A DNA stretch of 64,000 bases from positions 1,426,001 to 1,490,000 of the forward strand of contig NZ_CP091792.1 of the NCBI RefSeq assembly GCF_022024115.1. The letters are read 5' to 3'. The notes below the pieces were generated by a model. It saw nothing but the letters and a program-made list of their open reading frames with translations, did not search any database and was not told the DNA's origin. The DNA comes from Prevotella communis (lineage in GTDB: Bacteria; Bacteroidota; Bacteroidia; Bacteroidales; Bacteroidaceae). Below are positions 42,687-50,332 of the stretch, one piece after another; position 1 is the stretch's first letter, and every line of letters begins with the position of its first letter. Both the position numbers and the translations under genes were made by a program.

Positions 42687-42790
42687 AATCTGTTGGATTT
42701 TTGCTGCAAAGGTACGAAAATTCCGTCAGACTTGATACGTCTTGACACTATTTCATTAAGAATAAGTTTTTAGGAAAGTTAAATAGGTGT

Positions 42791-42882
42791 AAAAAAATAG
42801 TGGCTCACACGACTAAGGTGAAAGCCACATTCAATCCTTTTAGAGTGTGAGTGGAGCGACAAAGGCATCCACTGGCACTTTT
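42791..42882 (-). ncRNA. Candidate small RNA of about 90 nt with own promoter and terminator
   Basis: On the minus strand a near-ideal promoter (TTTG 42917-42920, 20 nt, TAACTTTG 42889-42896) precedes about 50 nt without ORF. A hairpin follows, GTGGCT...AGCCAC (42800-42838), and then seven T. The next gene has its own promoter, so this is an independent transcript. The family is not recognised. Confidence 0.6.
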
Positions 42883-42952
42883 GCGCTGCAAAGTTAGTTA
42901 ATTAATTAATATCTTCCAAATTTTACGCGGCAAATTTTTATTTTTTTGCTTT

Positions 42953-43867
42953 TTACCGCTCTAATTGGGAGATATTAGGCAAATCCCACATCAAGTTTGA
43001 CGCATCTTCAATAATTTGTTGCAACTTGGGATTCTTGTTTATGCACCTCATATAGGCATCATTCAGTTTGACAATCATCTCATGGCGACGGTTGGTAGAG
43101 ACTCTACCTACCATGTAGGATATAACCTTTATGGCACCACCAAAACTGCCATTCTCAGATGGTGTCAGTCTTCCAGCCGGGCCTCGCATGATTCGATAGT
43201 ACAACTTGGTATCATACAGAACAGAGCCATGAGCGCAGATATTGCGGATGCAGCGAATACATTCCATGTAATTCTCAAACACTGCTGTTTGATTGATTCC
43301 GAAATGTTTGGCAATGGTGCGTTTGTCTTCCAGCACCAGCAAATTCTGGTATAACACCAGCATATTGCCAAGGGTCATATATTCCATGGTTTTCCATGCT
43401 GGAGCATACTGGTCACTCCTGTACTTTGAATGATGACGTCGTATTGCCGCATTCTTCTTTATTGAGGTATAACAAGTTGTCTCAAAGTTATCACAGAAAG
43501 CCTGGCTAACAACGCTTGGGTTTACAAACCAAATGGAATCATTGGGGTACTTGTTGCTAAGATAATAAGTCATATAAGTTCGAAAGGCCACCTCTATACG
43601 GCTTATGTATCTATTCAACAGGTTCCGAACATCAAAGTCAAAATAATACAGGGCAACAGCGTCTTCAAATTTAGTGCCATCTTGCATCATATGATCCCGA
43701 TTCCTAAGACTTGGATATGATTTCTCAAAAGGGAAGAAATAAAAGCCAAGGCGGTAATAACCAATGTCGAGAAGAACCTCTTTTGCCTTCTCTTCATCAG
43801 CAATCTCTACTTTTCTACTACGTAGTTTTGCAATTTGTTGTTCTAATGTCGTTGCTTGTTTCATCAT
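42953..43867 (-). CDS. Abi family abortive-infection protein (AbiD/AbiF-like, HEPN)
   Basis: The 304-aa protein matches Abi_2-type proteins. Visible segments are QIAKLRSRKVEIADEEKAKE, LLDIGYYRLGFYFFPFE and NLLNRYISRIEVAFRTYMTY, with the HEPN-like motif RNICAHGSVLYD (R...H). Such proteins stop growth after phage infection, probably as RNases, and some are controlled by an RNA. An inverted repeat AAGATAC/GTATCTT overlaps its -7 box at 43886-43893 and may be an operator. It is the first accessory gene left of the tRNA-Lys fragment. Confidence 0.88.
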   Translation of the reverse strand: MMKQATTLEQQIAKLRSRKVEIADEEKAKEVLLDIGYYRLGFYFFPFEKSYPSLRNRDHMMQDGTKFEDAVALYYFDFDVRNLLNRYISRIEVAFRTYMTYYLSNKYPNDSIWFVNPSVVSQAFCDNFETTCYTSIKKNAAIRRHHSKYRSDQYAPAWKTMEYMTLGNMLVLYQNLLVLEDKRTIAKHFGINQTAVFENYMECIRCIRNICAHGSVLYDTKLYYRIMRGPAGRLTPSENGSFGGAIKVISYMVGRVSTNRRHEMIVKLNDAYMRCINKNPKLQQIIEDASNLMWDLPNISQLER

Positions 43868-43951
43868 ATTTTAACTGAACGAGTGCAAAGATACGACTTT
43901 TCTTTGTATCTTGGCACACTTAATCTATCTTTTCTCGTTTTTTAGCCTTCA

Positions 43952-43977
43952 CAGAGTTCGAGCCTCTGCGGGTGTAC
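43952..43977 (+). repeat. tRNA-Lys 3'-end fragment (att-like)
   Basis: A 26-nt match to the 3' end of the intact tRNA-Lys (57886-57911) has one mismatch (G for A in the T loop) and the same orientation. No 5' half is nearby. Such fragments are left by integrases that use tRNA genes. Confidence 0.85.
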
Positions 43978-43984
43978 AAAGCAA

Positions 43985-44026
43985 AAAGACGACAGACTGT
44001 TTTTAAGTCCGTCGTCTTTCTTTTTT
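43985..44026 (+). terminator. Terminator after the tRNA-Lys fragment
   Basis: GACGACAGACT and AGTCCGTCGTC pair with one mismatch and are followed by CTTTTTT. It looks like an original tRNA terminator still attached to the fragment. Confidence 0.75.
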
Positions 44027-44058
44027 GTTTTGCGTCGTCACCTCTGCCGCCACCTTAA

Positions 44059-44090
44059 TGTTACAAAGTGACAATGTGACAATGTGACGT
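44059..44090. repeat. TGTTACAA satellite array of module 3, left
   Basis: TGTTACAA, AGTGACAA, TGTGACAA and TGTGACGT give four units with period 8. The consensus and unit number equal element 3 at 46766-46933. The array lies 9 bp from the smalltalk3 stop. Confidence 0.85.
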
Positions 44091-44099
44091 TGCGCGTTT

Positions 44100-44213
44100 T
44101 CAGACGCCCATCGGCCCATGTCCCATGCAACTCGTAGTGCCGAGTGCCGTGATGGCTGCCGTGAGCACACTGACGATAATCTGAATAACGGTTTTCCAAG
44201 TTTCTTTCTTCAT
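44100..44213 (-). CDS. Smalltalk protein (37 aa), copy 3
   Basis: The product MKKETWKTVIQIIVSVLTAA... ends ALGTTSCMGHGPMGV. It is closer to the usual family form than copies 1 and 2 and has seven residues after the TSCM. It lies about 105 nt after HU3, again with a hairpin-forming AGGAGTTTCAGG-type repeat between. The pairing with HU is thus kept in all three modules. Confidence 0.85.
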   Translation of the reverse strand: MKKETWKTVIQIIVSVLTAAITALGTTSCMGHGPMGV

Positions 44214-44318
44214 AGTAGGTTTGAGATTTGAGGTTTGAGATTTGAGGTTTGAGATTTAAGATTTGAGGTTTGAGGAGTTCAGGGTTTTACTGAAAAACTC
44301 CTGAAACTCCTGATCTCC

Positions 44319-44855
44319 TTAGGGGTTCACGGGGCCGCCGCCGTTGTTGCCGCCGTTGTCGCCGCTGTTGTCACCGCCGTTGTCGCCGTTGCTGTCACCG
44401 CCGTTGGTTTCGCCGCTCTCCTCCTCTTCGGCCTTCAGTAGCTGCTCGATGTTCACGAACTCGGCCTTCTTCAGGAACGTGCGACTGGAGATGTTCTCCT
44501 CCGTGGTCTGCTCGGGCAGGAATCGGATGTGCAGCGCCTTCATGTGCTTCGAGGGGATGTACTCCTCCTTCTTCATCGCACCGTTCTTCTGGTTCTCCAG
44601 GGTGCAGTAGAAAGTGCCCAGGCCGTCAATCTTCACCTTCTTCGACTCCAGCAGCATCTCCACCAAGCAGCTGCGAAACTTCTCCAGCACGCCGTAAACC
44701 ACGTCGGGGGTGTAGATGCTTCCGTGCTCCGAGATGTGGTTAGCCAGCTTTCGCGTGTTCAGCGTTTCCAGATTCTTGATCTGCGCGTACCACTTGCCGA
44801 AGGCCGCTGAGTGCGAGTTCTGGTTTTTCTTTACTTCATACAAAATCTTTGCCAT
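44319..44855 (-). CDS. HU-related DNA-binding protein, copy 3
   Basis: The 178-aa protein has an HU core (about residues 25-125): LANHISEHGSIYTPDVVYGV and LLESKKVKIDGLGTFYCTLE. The tail of Gly/Asp/Asn repeats (GDNGGDNSGDNGG) ends GGGPVNP like the other two copies. It is transcribed from 44942-44973 through a leader of about 80 nt. It resembles copy 2 in the core. It heads the module 3 unit with the TGTTACAA iterons. Confidence 0.87.
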   Translation of the reverse strand: MAKILYEVKKNQNSHSAAFGKWYAQIKNLETLNTRKLANHISEHGSIYTPDVVYGVLEKFRSCLVEMLLESKKVKIDGLGTFYCTLENQKNGAMKKEEYIPSKHMKALHIRFLPEQTTEENISSRTFLKKAEFVNIEQLLKAEEEESGETNGGDSNGDNGGDNSGDNGGNNGGGPVNP

Positions 44856-44941
44856 AGTGTTTAAATTGTGTTTTACATGGTATTAGAATCACTTGCGGCC
44901 AGCTACATCGGGTGGCCGACATCCCGCTTTGTTTACGTGTA

Positions 44942-44973
44942 CAAAGGTACAACATTTTTCGTGCGATTCCAAA
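44942..44973 (-). promoter_or_regulatory. HU3 promoter
   Basis: Minus-strand TACCTTTG (44942-44949) and TTTG (44970-44973) are 20 nt apart. The leader has two GATGTnGGCC/GATGTAGCTGGCC-like direct repeats. Confidence 0.8.
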
Positions 44974-45140
44974 TTTCGGGCATCGATTTGGGGCGATTTT
45001 CAGCACGAAATCGCTCAATTGATGTTTCATCGAGACACCTTGTGAAATGTTCTGTTAAGACCCCAAAACGGAAATTTTATTGTTTTTATTCTGTTTTACC
45101 AAAATTAATTCATATATTTGTAGTCGAAAATGGCTATGAT

Positions 45141-46691
45141 ATGAAAGATGTTTTATTAACTATACTGCTGTGCTTATTTGCCATAGACGTTCCTGCTGAC
45201 AGCTGGGATGAAGGGAACTTTAAGCCCTATAACACCGATGTCGTGCTAGAGAAGACAAACCTGCCCATCCTGTTCATCAACACCCGCGACGAAGCCGGCC
45301 ATACCACCGCCATCCATAAAGACTACCAAGTGGCAGTGCGCATGAAGATCATCAACAATGCTGACGGGGTGAACTACGGCGACACACTGGCACATTCGGG
45401 GCAGACCACCGACTATGAGGGATGGGTAGGCATCAAGTACAGAGGTAGCAGCTCATTTTATGACTCCGACAAGAAACCTTATGGATTCAGAACCTTGAAA
45501 ACGGCTGACGTGAACGGAAAGAAAGAGAAAGTGAAACTGCTCGGTTTGCCAGAGGACAACAACTGGGTGTTGCTGGCGCCCTATCATGACCGCAGCCTGA
45601 TCCGCGATCCGCTGGTGTATCAACTCTCACGGCCCTACTTCGAATTCACGCCTAAGTGCAAATTCTGCGAGATCATCGTCGACGGCATCTACTATGGTGT
45701 CTATATTCTCTGCGAAAAACCCAGCAAGGGCAAGAACCGCTTGAACTTTACTGCTCCAGGCGACAGCGGCGACGAACTGACTGGCGACTATATGGTGGAG
45801 ATAGACCGTGATAATGAGCCTCATTTCGTATTGAAATACAAAATGTACGATCATGATATCTGCGCAAAGTACCACTTCCCTGATTACGAGGAAATATCAA
45901 GTGAACAGATGGCCTATATCAAGCAGCGGTTTGACGAGTTGGAGGATGTGCTCGGCAGCGACGGTTTTGCTGACAAGGAGAATGGCTACAGCAAGTATAT
46001 CGACGTGGAAAACTTCATCAATTACCAGCTGCTGACGGAGTTCTGCCAAAACCCTGACGGTTATCGTCTGAGTACCTATATCTATAAACGACGTGACTCT
46101 GTGGATCCGCGATTCAAGATAACCCCTTGGGACTACAACATGACCTTCGGCAATAATATCGCAGCAGGAGATTTCCTCTATGAGCAATGGGTATATGAGA
46201 AAGGACAGAAAGCGGGGCTGCTGGGCAAGCTGCCTGTGCCTTTCTGGTGGAAACGGCTAACAGAAGACGAAGCCTATTGGAAACGCATGAAGGAGCGATG
46301 GGCTGAATTACGAACCAGCACACTGAGCGACCAGCACGTCACTGAAATGATGGACTCTCTGGTCAACGAAGTAACGATTGGAGGTGCCTGTGAGCGCAAT
46401 TATCAGGCATGGCCCATCTGGGACAAAGAGATTCCCCTGGCTCCCACCACTGCCACAAACTATGATGAGGAAATAGCCCTCATGCGTGAATGGACTAAGA
46501 AACAAGTGGCGTGGATTGACGAACAACTGGGTTTCGATCCTACGGCTATCATCTCTATTCAGAATGTGCCATTCGTCAAGCGTAAAGACAATGATGACTG
46601 GTATGATCTTCAAGGTCGTAAGTTCGCCACCAAACCCACCGCCCGAGGCATATACATACACCAAGGCAAATTTGCAGGGAACCAATTTTGA
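45141..46691 (+). CDS. CotH-kinase family secreted protein
   Basis: Start ATG 45141 gives a signal peptide (MKDVLLTILLCLFAIDVPAD) and fits the -7 TATATTTG at 45113-45120; 516 aa. CotH signs are IKYRGSSSFYDSDKKPYGFR, NNWVLLAPYHDRSLIRDPLV, GVYILCEKPSKGKNRLNF and TPWDYNMTFGN. CotH-type proteins are atypical kinases of spore coats and, in Bacteroidetes, extracellular proteins. The end YDLQGRKFATKPTARGIYIH resembles the short C-terminal sorting or repeat segment of secreted Prevotella proteins. It is cargo between HU3 and element 3. Confidence 0.85.
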   Translation: MKDVLLTILLCLFAIDVPADSWDEGNFKPYNTDVVLEKTNLPILFINTRDEAGHTTAIHKDYQVAVRMKIINNADGVNYGDTLAHSGQTTDYEGWVGIKYRGSSSFYDSDKKPYGFRTLKTADVNGKKEKVKLLGLPEDNNWVLLAPYHDRSLIRDPLVYQLSRPYFEFTPKCKFCEIIVDGIYYGVYILCEKPSKGKNRLNFTAPGDSGDELTGDYMVEIDRDNEPHFVLKYKMYDHDICAKYHFPDYEEISSEQMAYIKQRFDELEDVLGSDGFADKENGYSKYIDVENFINYQLLTEFCQNPDGYRLSTYIYKRRDSVDPRFKITPWDYNMTFGNNIAAGDFLYEQWVYEKGQKAGLLGKLPVPFWWKRLTEDEAYWKRMKERWAELRTSTLSDQHVTEMMDSLVNEVTIGGACERNYQAWPIWDKEIPLAPTTATNYDEEIALMREWTKKQVAWIDEQLGFDPTAIISIQNVPFVKRKDNDDWYDLQGRKFATKPTARGIYIHQGKFAGNQF

Positions 46692-46765
46692 GTCCTCGAA
46701 TCCGTAATATCCGACCCTCGAAGATTACTTTTCGCCGATGGCGAGCAAGGTGACGCGGTTTTAGG

Positions 46766-46933
46766 TTGTCACTTTGCAACAATGTCACTTTGTAACATTA
46801 AGCCCCAAGCCGAGTGCAGACCATAGCAGTTAGAATATATAATAATTATAATTATTATATATTCTAAACCAATAATGCCCCCATACATTGAGAATCCTTA
46901 TTGTTACATTGTTACAAAGTTACAATGTGACAA
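46766..46933. repeat. Iteron-palindrome-iteron element 3 (TGTTACAA type)
   Basis: On the left are TTGTCACT, TTGCAACA, ATGTCACT and TTGTAACA (46766-46797). In the centre is a perfect 38-bp AT palindrome at 46830-46867 (first half TTAGAATATATAATAATTA). On the right are TGTTACAT, TGTTACAA, AGTTACAA and TGTGACAA (46902-46933). Spacers are 32 and 34 bp. The layout matches element 1. Confidence 0.9.
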
Positions 46934-47011
46934 AAATAATATGAAAATGCATTGCTATATAAATAAAAAGTATTATCTTTGCATACGAAAATATTTAATT
47001 GTATTACAAGT

Positions 47012-47266
47012 ATGGCAACAACAATTATCAGAAAACCAGCCTCTTTCCGACTTAGGGCCGACCTGTTGGAGAGACTGAGGAGTAACGCAGTCAGAGAAAA
47101 CCGTACACTCAACAACTATGTGGAGAGTGTGCTGCTCGATTACATCTTTAATGAGCCGAACGAAACGACTAAGGCTGCTATTAAGGAAGCCATGTCGGGC
47201 CGTAACCCTAACAAGGTCTACGACAATGTAGACGATATGTTTAACGACATTCTGAATGAAGAATGA
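47012..47266 (+). CDS. RHH-type antitoxin
   Basis: The 84-aa protein starts at ATG 47012. It opens with a ribbon-helix-helix-like segment (IIRKPASFRLRADLLERLRS, RENRTLNNYVESVLLDYI) that should bind DNA. The acidic C-terminus (NVDDMFNDILNEE) would wrap the toxin. A -7 TATCTTTG lies at about 46974-46981. It overlaps the toxin by 4 nt (ATGA). Confidence 0.85.
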   Translation: MATTIIRKPASFRLRADLLERLRSNAVRENRTLNNYVESVLLDYIFNEPNETTKAAIKEAMSGRNPNKVYDNVDDMFNDILNEE

Positions 47267-47535
47267 AGAAACTACAGCCTACTACCCAGTATAAGAAAGA
47301 TCTGAAACGGTATAGGAATAATCCTCAGAAGTTGGCTGACCTAAAAGAAGTGCTCAAGATGCTTCAAAACGAGCAGCCCATTCCAGCAGATTATCTCCCG
47401 CATCCTTTAAGCGGGAAATATAAAGGCTGTTTGGAATGTCACATCAATGGCGACTTTCTTCTGGTATGGTTTGATAAGAATACAAACGTCATCGAACTGG
47501 TACGACTAGGCAGTCACAGTGAGTTGTTCAAGTAG
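47263..47535 (+). CDS. YafQ-like RelE-superfamily toxin
   Basis: The 90-aa protein has the YafQ pattern LQPTTQYKKDLKRYRNNPQK, HPLSGKYKGCLECHINGDFLLVW and LVRLGSHSELF, with the C-terminal catalytic His region. Such toxins cut mRNA on the ribosome. It is translationally coupled to the antitoxin. Confidence 0.9.
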   Translation: MKKLQPTTQYKKDLKRYRNNPQKLADLKEVLKMLQNEQPIPADYLPHPLSGKYKGCLECHINGDFLLVWFDKNTNVIELVRLGSHSELFK

Positions 47536-47557
47536 TCTGATTCAAAAATACGAGCCA

Positions 47558-47692
47558 ATGATTGAAGTGAAAAAGAATATAGAAGATGAGCTCCGTGGTG
47601 CGCTGTTGGAAGCAAAGGAGTCGATAGAAGGTAAACGGAAGTTGAACACGCTTGACAACCTGATCAATGAGCTTCGAGATTCAAACGACTAG
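47558..47692 (+). CDS. 44-aa putative antitoxin
   Basis: The short acidic helical protein (begins MIEVKKNIEDELRGALLEAK, ends LRDSND) precedes a RelE/ParE-like toxin and overlaps it by 26 nt. The order and overlap are those of a type II antitoxin. It has no visible DNA-binding domain, so it could be a truncated antitoxin that only neutralises. It lies 22 nt after the YafQ toxin stop. Confidence 0.65.
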   Translation: MIEVKKNIEDELRGALLEAKESIEGKRKLNTLDNLINELRDSND

Positions 47693-48080
47693 TTATTTCG
47701 ACAGCGAAGCCAAGCGACTGGCTAAACGCCATCGTAGTTTCATTGATGACCTTTCTGACTTCCGCGACAGTATCTTGAAGAATCCCTATCAGGGAACGGA
47801 ACTCTCTCCCGGCATCCGCAAAGTCCGTCTTACCATTGGCTCAAAAGGTCGCGGTAAGTCGGGCGGTGCTCGTATTATCACGTTCACTTATATGGTCGAC
47901 GAGAAGGATGGTGTGGTGATACTCTTATTACTCTATGACAAAGCCGATGCCAGCAGCATCAAGATGAATGTGGTTCGCCAAATTATCAAAGACCTTGGGT
48001 TTGACCTCCAGCAGTTGCAAAGCGAGGGGAAGCTGAAAGCGGTAGAGATTCCTGAAGGGGAAGAAGAACAAGAATCGTGA
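47667..48080 (+). CDS. RelE/ParE-superfamily toxin
   Basis: The 137-aa protein has FDSEAKRLAKRHRSFIDDLS, GIRKVRLTIGSKGRGKSGGA and ITFTYMVDEKDGVVILLLLYDKAD, as in RelE/ParE toxins of the 'type II toxin-antitoxin' group in Bacteroidetes. The short Glu-rich tail (EIPEGEEEQES) is unusual. It overlaps the 44-aa upstream frame. Confidence 0.82.
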   Translation: MSFEIQTTSYFDSEAKRLAKRHRSFIDDLSDFRDSILKNPYQGTELSPGIRKVRLTIGSKGRGKSGGARIITFTYMVDEKDGVVILLLLYDKADASSIKMNVVRQIIKDLGFDLQQLQSEGKLKAVEIPEGEEEQES

Positions 48081-48175
48081 AACGGGACCAGTCCCATGTT
48101 CCGCCCACGACTCTTCCTTACCCATAAGGAAATGATTCAGGAGTAAGACAGTATCTGTCCCTAGTGTTCTACACT

Positions 48176-48202
48176 AAAAAAGGCTGCCTTGAAAGACAGC
48201 CT
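48176..48202 (-). terminator. Terminator of the HigBA-like operon
   Basis: AGGCTG/CAGCCT, with extra pairing between them, is followed by six T on the minus strand. Confidence 0.7.
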
Positions 48203-48279
48203 CATTAGTTCCTTTTATAGTGCAGTATGAAAGTCGAAACTATCAAGTGCACTTTTTATGTAAGATTGCAAGGTTTTGA

Positions 48280-48612
48280 TTATAATGCAACTTTTCCAAT
48301 GCCTTTCATTTCCAGTGCCACTTGTACACCCAGCGCACGGAATGCACGCATCATAGAAGCAAGTGTGATGCTCTTTCCGCTCTCTAATCGGCAGACCTGA
48401 GACCTTTGTACTCCCATCTTCTCACCCAATTCTGCTTGTGTAAGATTCTGAGCTTCACGTGCTTGTTTAATAGCCTCTCCTACACGATAGGCCTGGACTG
48501 CTTCATCTACGCTACGTTCAAAGGCGTCGCGTTCTGGTGTCCCGATCTTACCGTAATCCTCTTCCAGCAATTCCTCAAAGCTATACAGTTTCATGTCTCC
48601 TACCTTTTTCAT
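48280..48612 (-). CDS. XRE-family HTH antitoxin (HigA-like)
   Basis: The 110-aa protein has a C-terminal HTH: IKQAREAQNLTQAELGEKMG and QRSQVCRLESGKSITLASMM. It is encoded after the toxin (toxin first), as in HigBA, with a 4-nt overlap. It should bind its own promoter. Confidence 0.9.
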   Translation of the reverse strand: MKKVGDMKLYSFEELLEEDYGKIGTPERDAFERSVDEAVQAYRVGEAIKQAREAQNLTQAELGEKMGVQRSQVCRLESGKSITLASMMRAFRALGVQVALEMKGIGKVAL

Positions 48613-48959
48613 ATTTTCTTGTTTTTATTCTCAAAATACAGTTTTCTAATTCCTTCAGCCTTTGTGATTTCACTTTTCGGTGTCTTTTGCGTTTTCTTCA
48701 CAATACCGTGAGTGGCAACTACCAACGTATTGATATCCTTATCCCAAAAGGCAAACAACCTATAACAGGTTTTATCATAGATTGTGCGAAACTCCCATAT
48801 TTCCGTACCATCAAGTTTTTTAAAGAGTTCACTGTCTCGTTCTCCCTTTTGAACCCTGCGGATATTGTAGCCTATCTTGCAACGAATCTCCTTTGTTAAG
48901 GATTTCAGGAAGTCTCGTGCTTCTTCTAACAAATCAAGTTCAAATACTGTTTGTTCCAT
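48609..48959 (-). CDS. Gp49/HigB-type toxin
   Basis: The 116-aa protein matches phage-derived Gp49-like/HigB toxins: RDFLKSLTKEIRCKIGYNIR, LFKKLDGTEIWEFRTIYDKT, YRLFAFWDKD and VVATHGIVKKTQKTPKSEI. It is the first gene of the operon. The -7 box TATTTTTG lies on the minus strand at 48980-48987, about 20 nt before the start. Confidence 0.9.
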   Translation of the reverse strand: MEQTVFELDLLEEARDFLKSLTKEIRCKIGYNIRRVQKGERDSELFKKLDGTEIWEFRTIYDKTCYRLFAFWDKDINTLVVATHGIVKKTQKTPKSEITKAEGIRKLYFENKNKKI

Positions 48960-49127
48960 TTTTATTTATAATTCTGCTGCAAAAATACGAAATGTTTCTT
49001 AAATGCGCAACAAAAGAGGCATTTTTTTGTATTTTCCCTATAATTTTACTCTATTTAAAGCGTTTACCCAAGAAAAAATAGAAAAAAATATTTGTTATCG
49101 AAATCTTTTTGTATTTTTGCAGGTGCA

Positions 49128-49300
49128 ATCCGAAAAGGACTGCAAGACATATTGCTCGATTTTCTCAGCCGAATCACCACCTCGAAAGAGAATAACAGAG
49201 CAAACCAATACTACAATTGAAGCTACGCTTGAGCGTAGGCTTCTGTCATAGTAGTATTGGGGCTTGTGGTGAGCCTGGCTGAGAATATGACAAGTCTGCG
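49128..49300 (+). ncRNA. Candidate structured RNA with nested long stems
   Basis: A promoter (TTTG near 49091, -7 TATTTTTG near 49112-49119) leads into three nested stems. The outer one is TTCTCAGCC+TCACCAC with GTGGTGA+GGCTGAGAA. The middle one is CCAATACTAC (49205-49214) with GTAGTATTGG (49251-49260). The inner one is GAAGCTACGC with GCGTAGGCTTC (one bulge), closed by TTGA. A CTC-GAAA-GAG minihairpin lies in the internal loop. No ORF is present. It may be an independent RNA or the leader of the lipoprotein gene at 49368. Confidence 0.5.
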
Positions 49301-49367
49301 CTCACTTCTTGTTTGAGGTTTGTGCGACTTGATGAATATGAATAGTACAAACCTAAAACACATAATT

Positions 49368-50258
49368 ATGAAAAAACAGAGCATTGTATTCATCGTGTTG
49401 GCCATTACGACAAACCTTCTTTTATCATGCACACAAGCAAATAAGACTGATGTTACTACCAAAATTGCAGAGGTGGAAAGTAAATACCAAGACACAATAA
49501 AAATCTTAAGGCACCAACTGAGTGAAGCTAATGAAAAGATAGGAATTCTGAGTTATCCAGCTGACCAAAGATTAGCCCACATTGGAGAATTATTTAATTC
49601 TGGGGATTATGATGGCGTAAAAAAAGAAACGGCAGAACTTAAACGTGTTTTTCCTAATGCAAAGGAAAACGACGGCTGTAACGAATATCTAAAGAAAATA
49701 GAGGCGATAGAAGCTGCAAAGAAAGCTGAGGAAGATAGAATAAAAGCTTTGGGATATAAAGCATTTAAGGATAATCCAACAGTTAAGTTCGGTAATGTTA
49801 CATATTCATTCTCAGGTTTTACCTATGGTCGCACCTTCACTTTTGAATATGTACTTGATGTGAATGAATACTCGTACGAGGTTGCAGACAAGAATTGTAC
49901 CTATATTCTTGCTTCACTTTCTATTTCAACAAAGGAGAATCACGCCTCACCCCCTAGGGTCTACGCCTGTGAGATTGTGGATGGCAAATTAAAAGAGATT
50001 GATGATTTCAGAATAGAATACGCTACATATGATACCTATGGTGCGAGCATTGGCAACTATTCCGAAACAAGCCACGATTTCTCAAAGGTTAGCTCTGTAA
50101 AATATAAAATGGCTGCTCAAATACCACAATCATACACGAGCAAGCCCATCGTTATAATTGCGAAAAAGACATATGGGTACTTGTCGGGTGAAATATCTAT
50201 TGACGAGGTTAGGGAGAATTATGAAGTTATCAAGATTTTAAATAGGAATAGATTATGA
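49368..50258 (+). CDS. Coiled-coil lipoprotein of unknown function
   Basis: ATG 49368 gives a lipoprotein signal (VLAITTNLLLSCTQ); 296 aa. A coiled coil (about residues 25-65) and a helical part are followed by a beta-rich C-terminal domain (about 140-296; NPTVKFGNVTYSFSGFTYGR). No family is recognised. The local base composition is clearly more AT-rich than in the core region, a sign of transfer. A similar lipoprotein gene follows. Confidence 0.65.
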   Translation: MKKQSIVFIVLAITTNLLLSCTQANKTDVTTKIAEVESKYQDTIKILRHQLSEANEKIGILSYPADQRLAHIGELFNSGDYDGVKKETAELKRVFPNAKENDGCNEYLKKIEAIEAAKKAEEDRIKALGYKAFKDNPTVKFGNVTYSFSGFTYGRTFTFEYVLDVNEYSYEVADKNCTYILASLSISTKENHASPPRVYACEIVDGKLKEIDDFRIEYATYDTYGASIGNYSETSHDFSKVSSVKYKMAAQIPQSYTSKPIVIIAKKTYGYLSGEISIDEVRENYEVIKILNRNRL

Positions 50259-50332
50259 GCAAGGTAGTGAAATGTATATCGTAACCAGGCAGGAACAATT
50301 ATGATTGATTGTAGAAACTAAAACATATGATT

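Noticed and set aside
44868..45140. N-terminal extension of the CotH gene to 44868
   Set aside because: It would overlap the HU3 promoter and leader; the signal peptide and promoter place the start at 45141.
48260..48275. Extra module 1 iterons (TGTAAGAT TGCAAGGT)
   Set aside because: Only two units, one imperfect, in a toxin-antitoxin 3' region; too weak to count as an array, though the resemblance to 5061-5076 is noted.
49128..49300. Retron ncRNA
   Set aside because: No reverse transcriptase or effector gene nearby, and no a1/a2 layout with a branching G.
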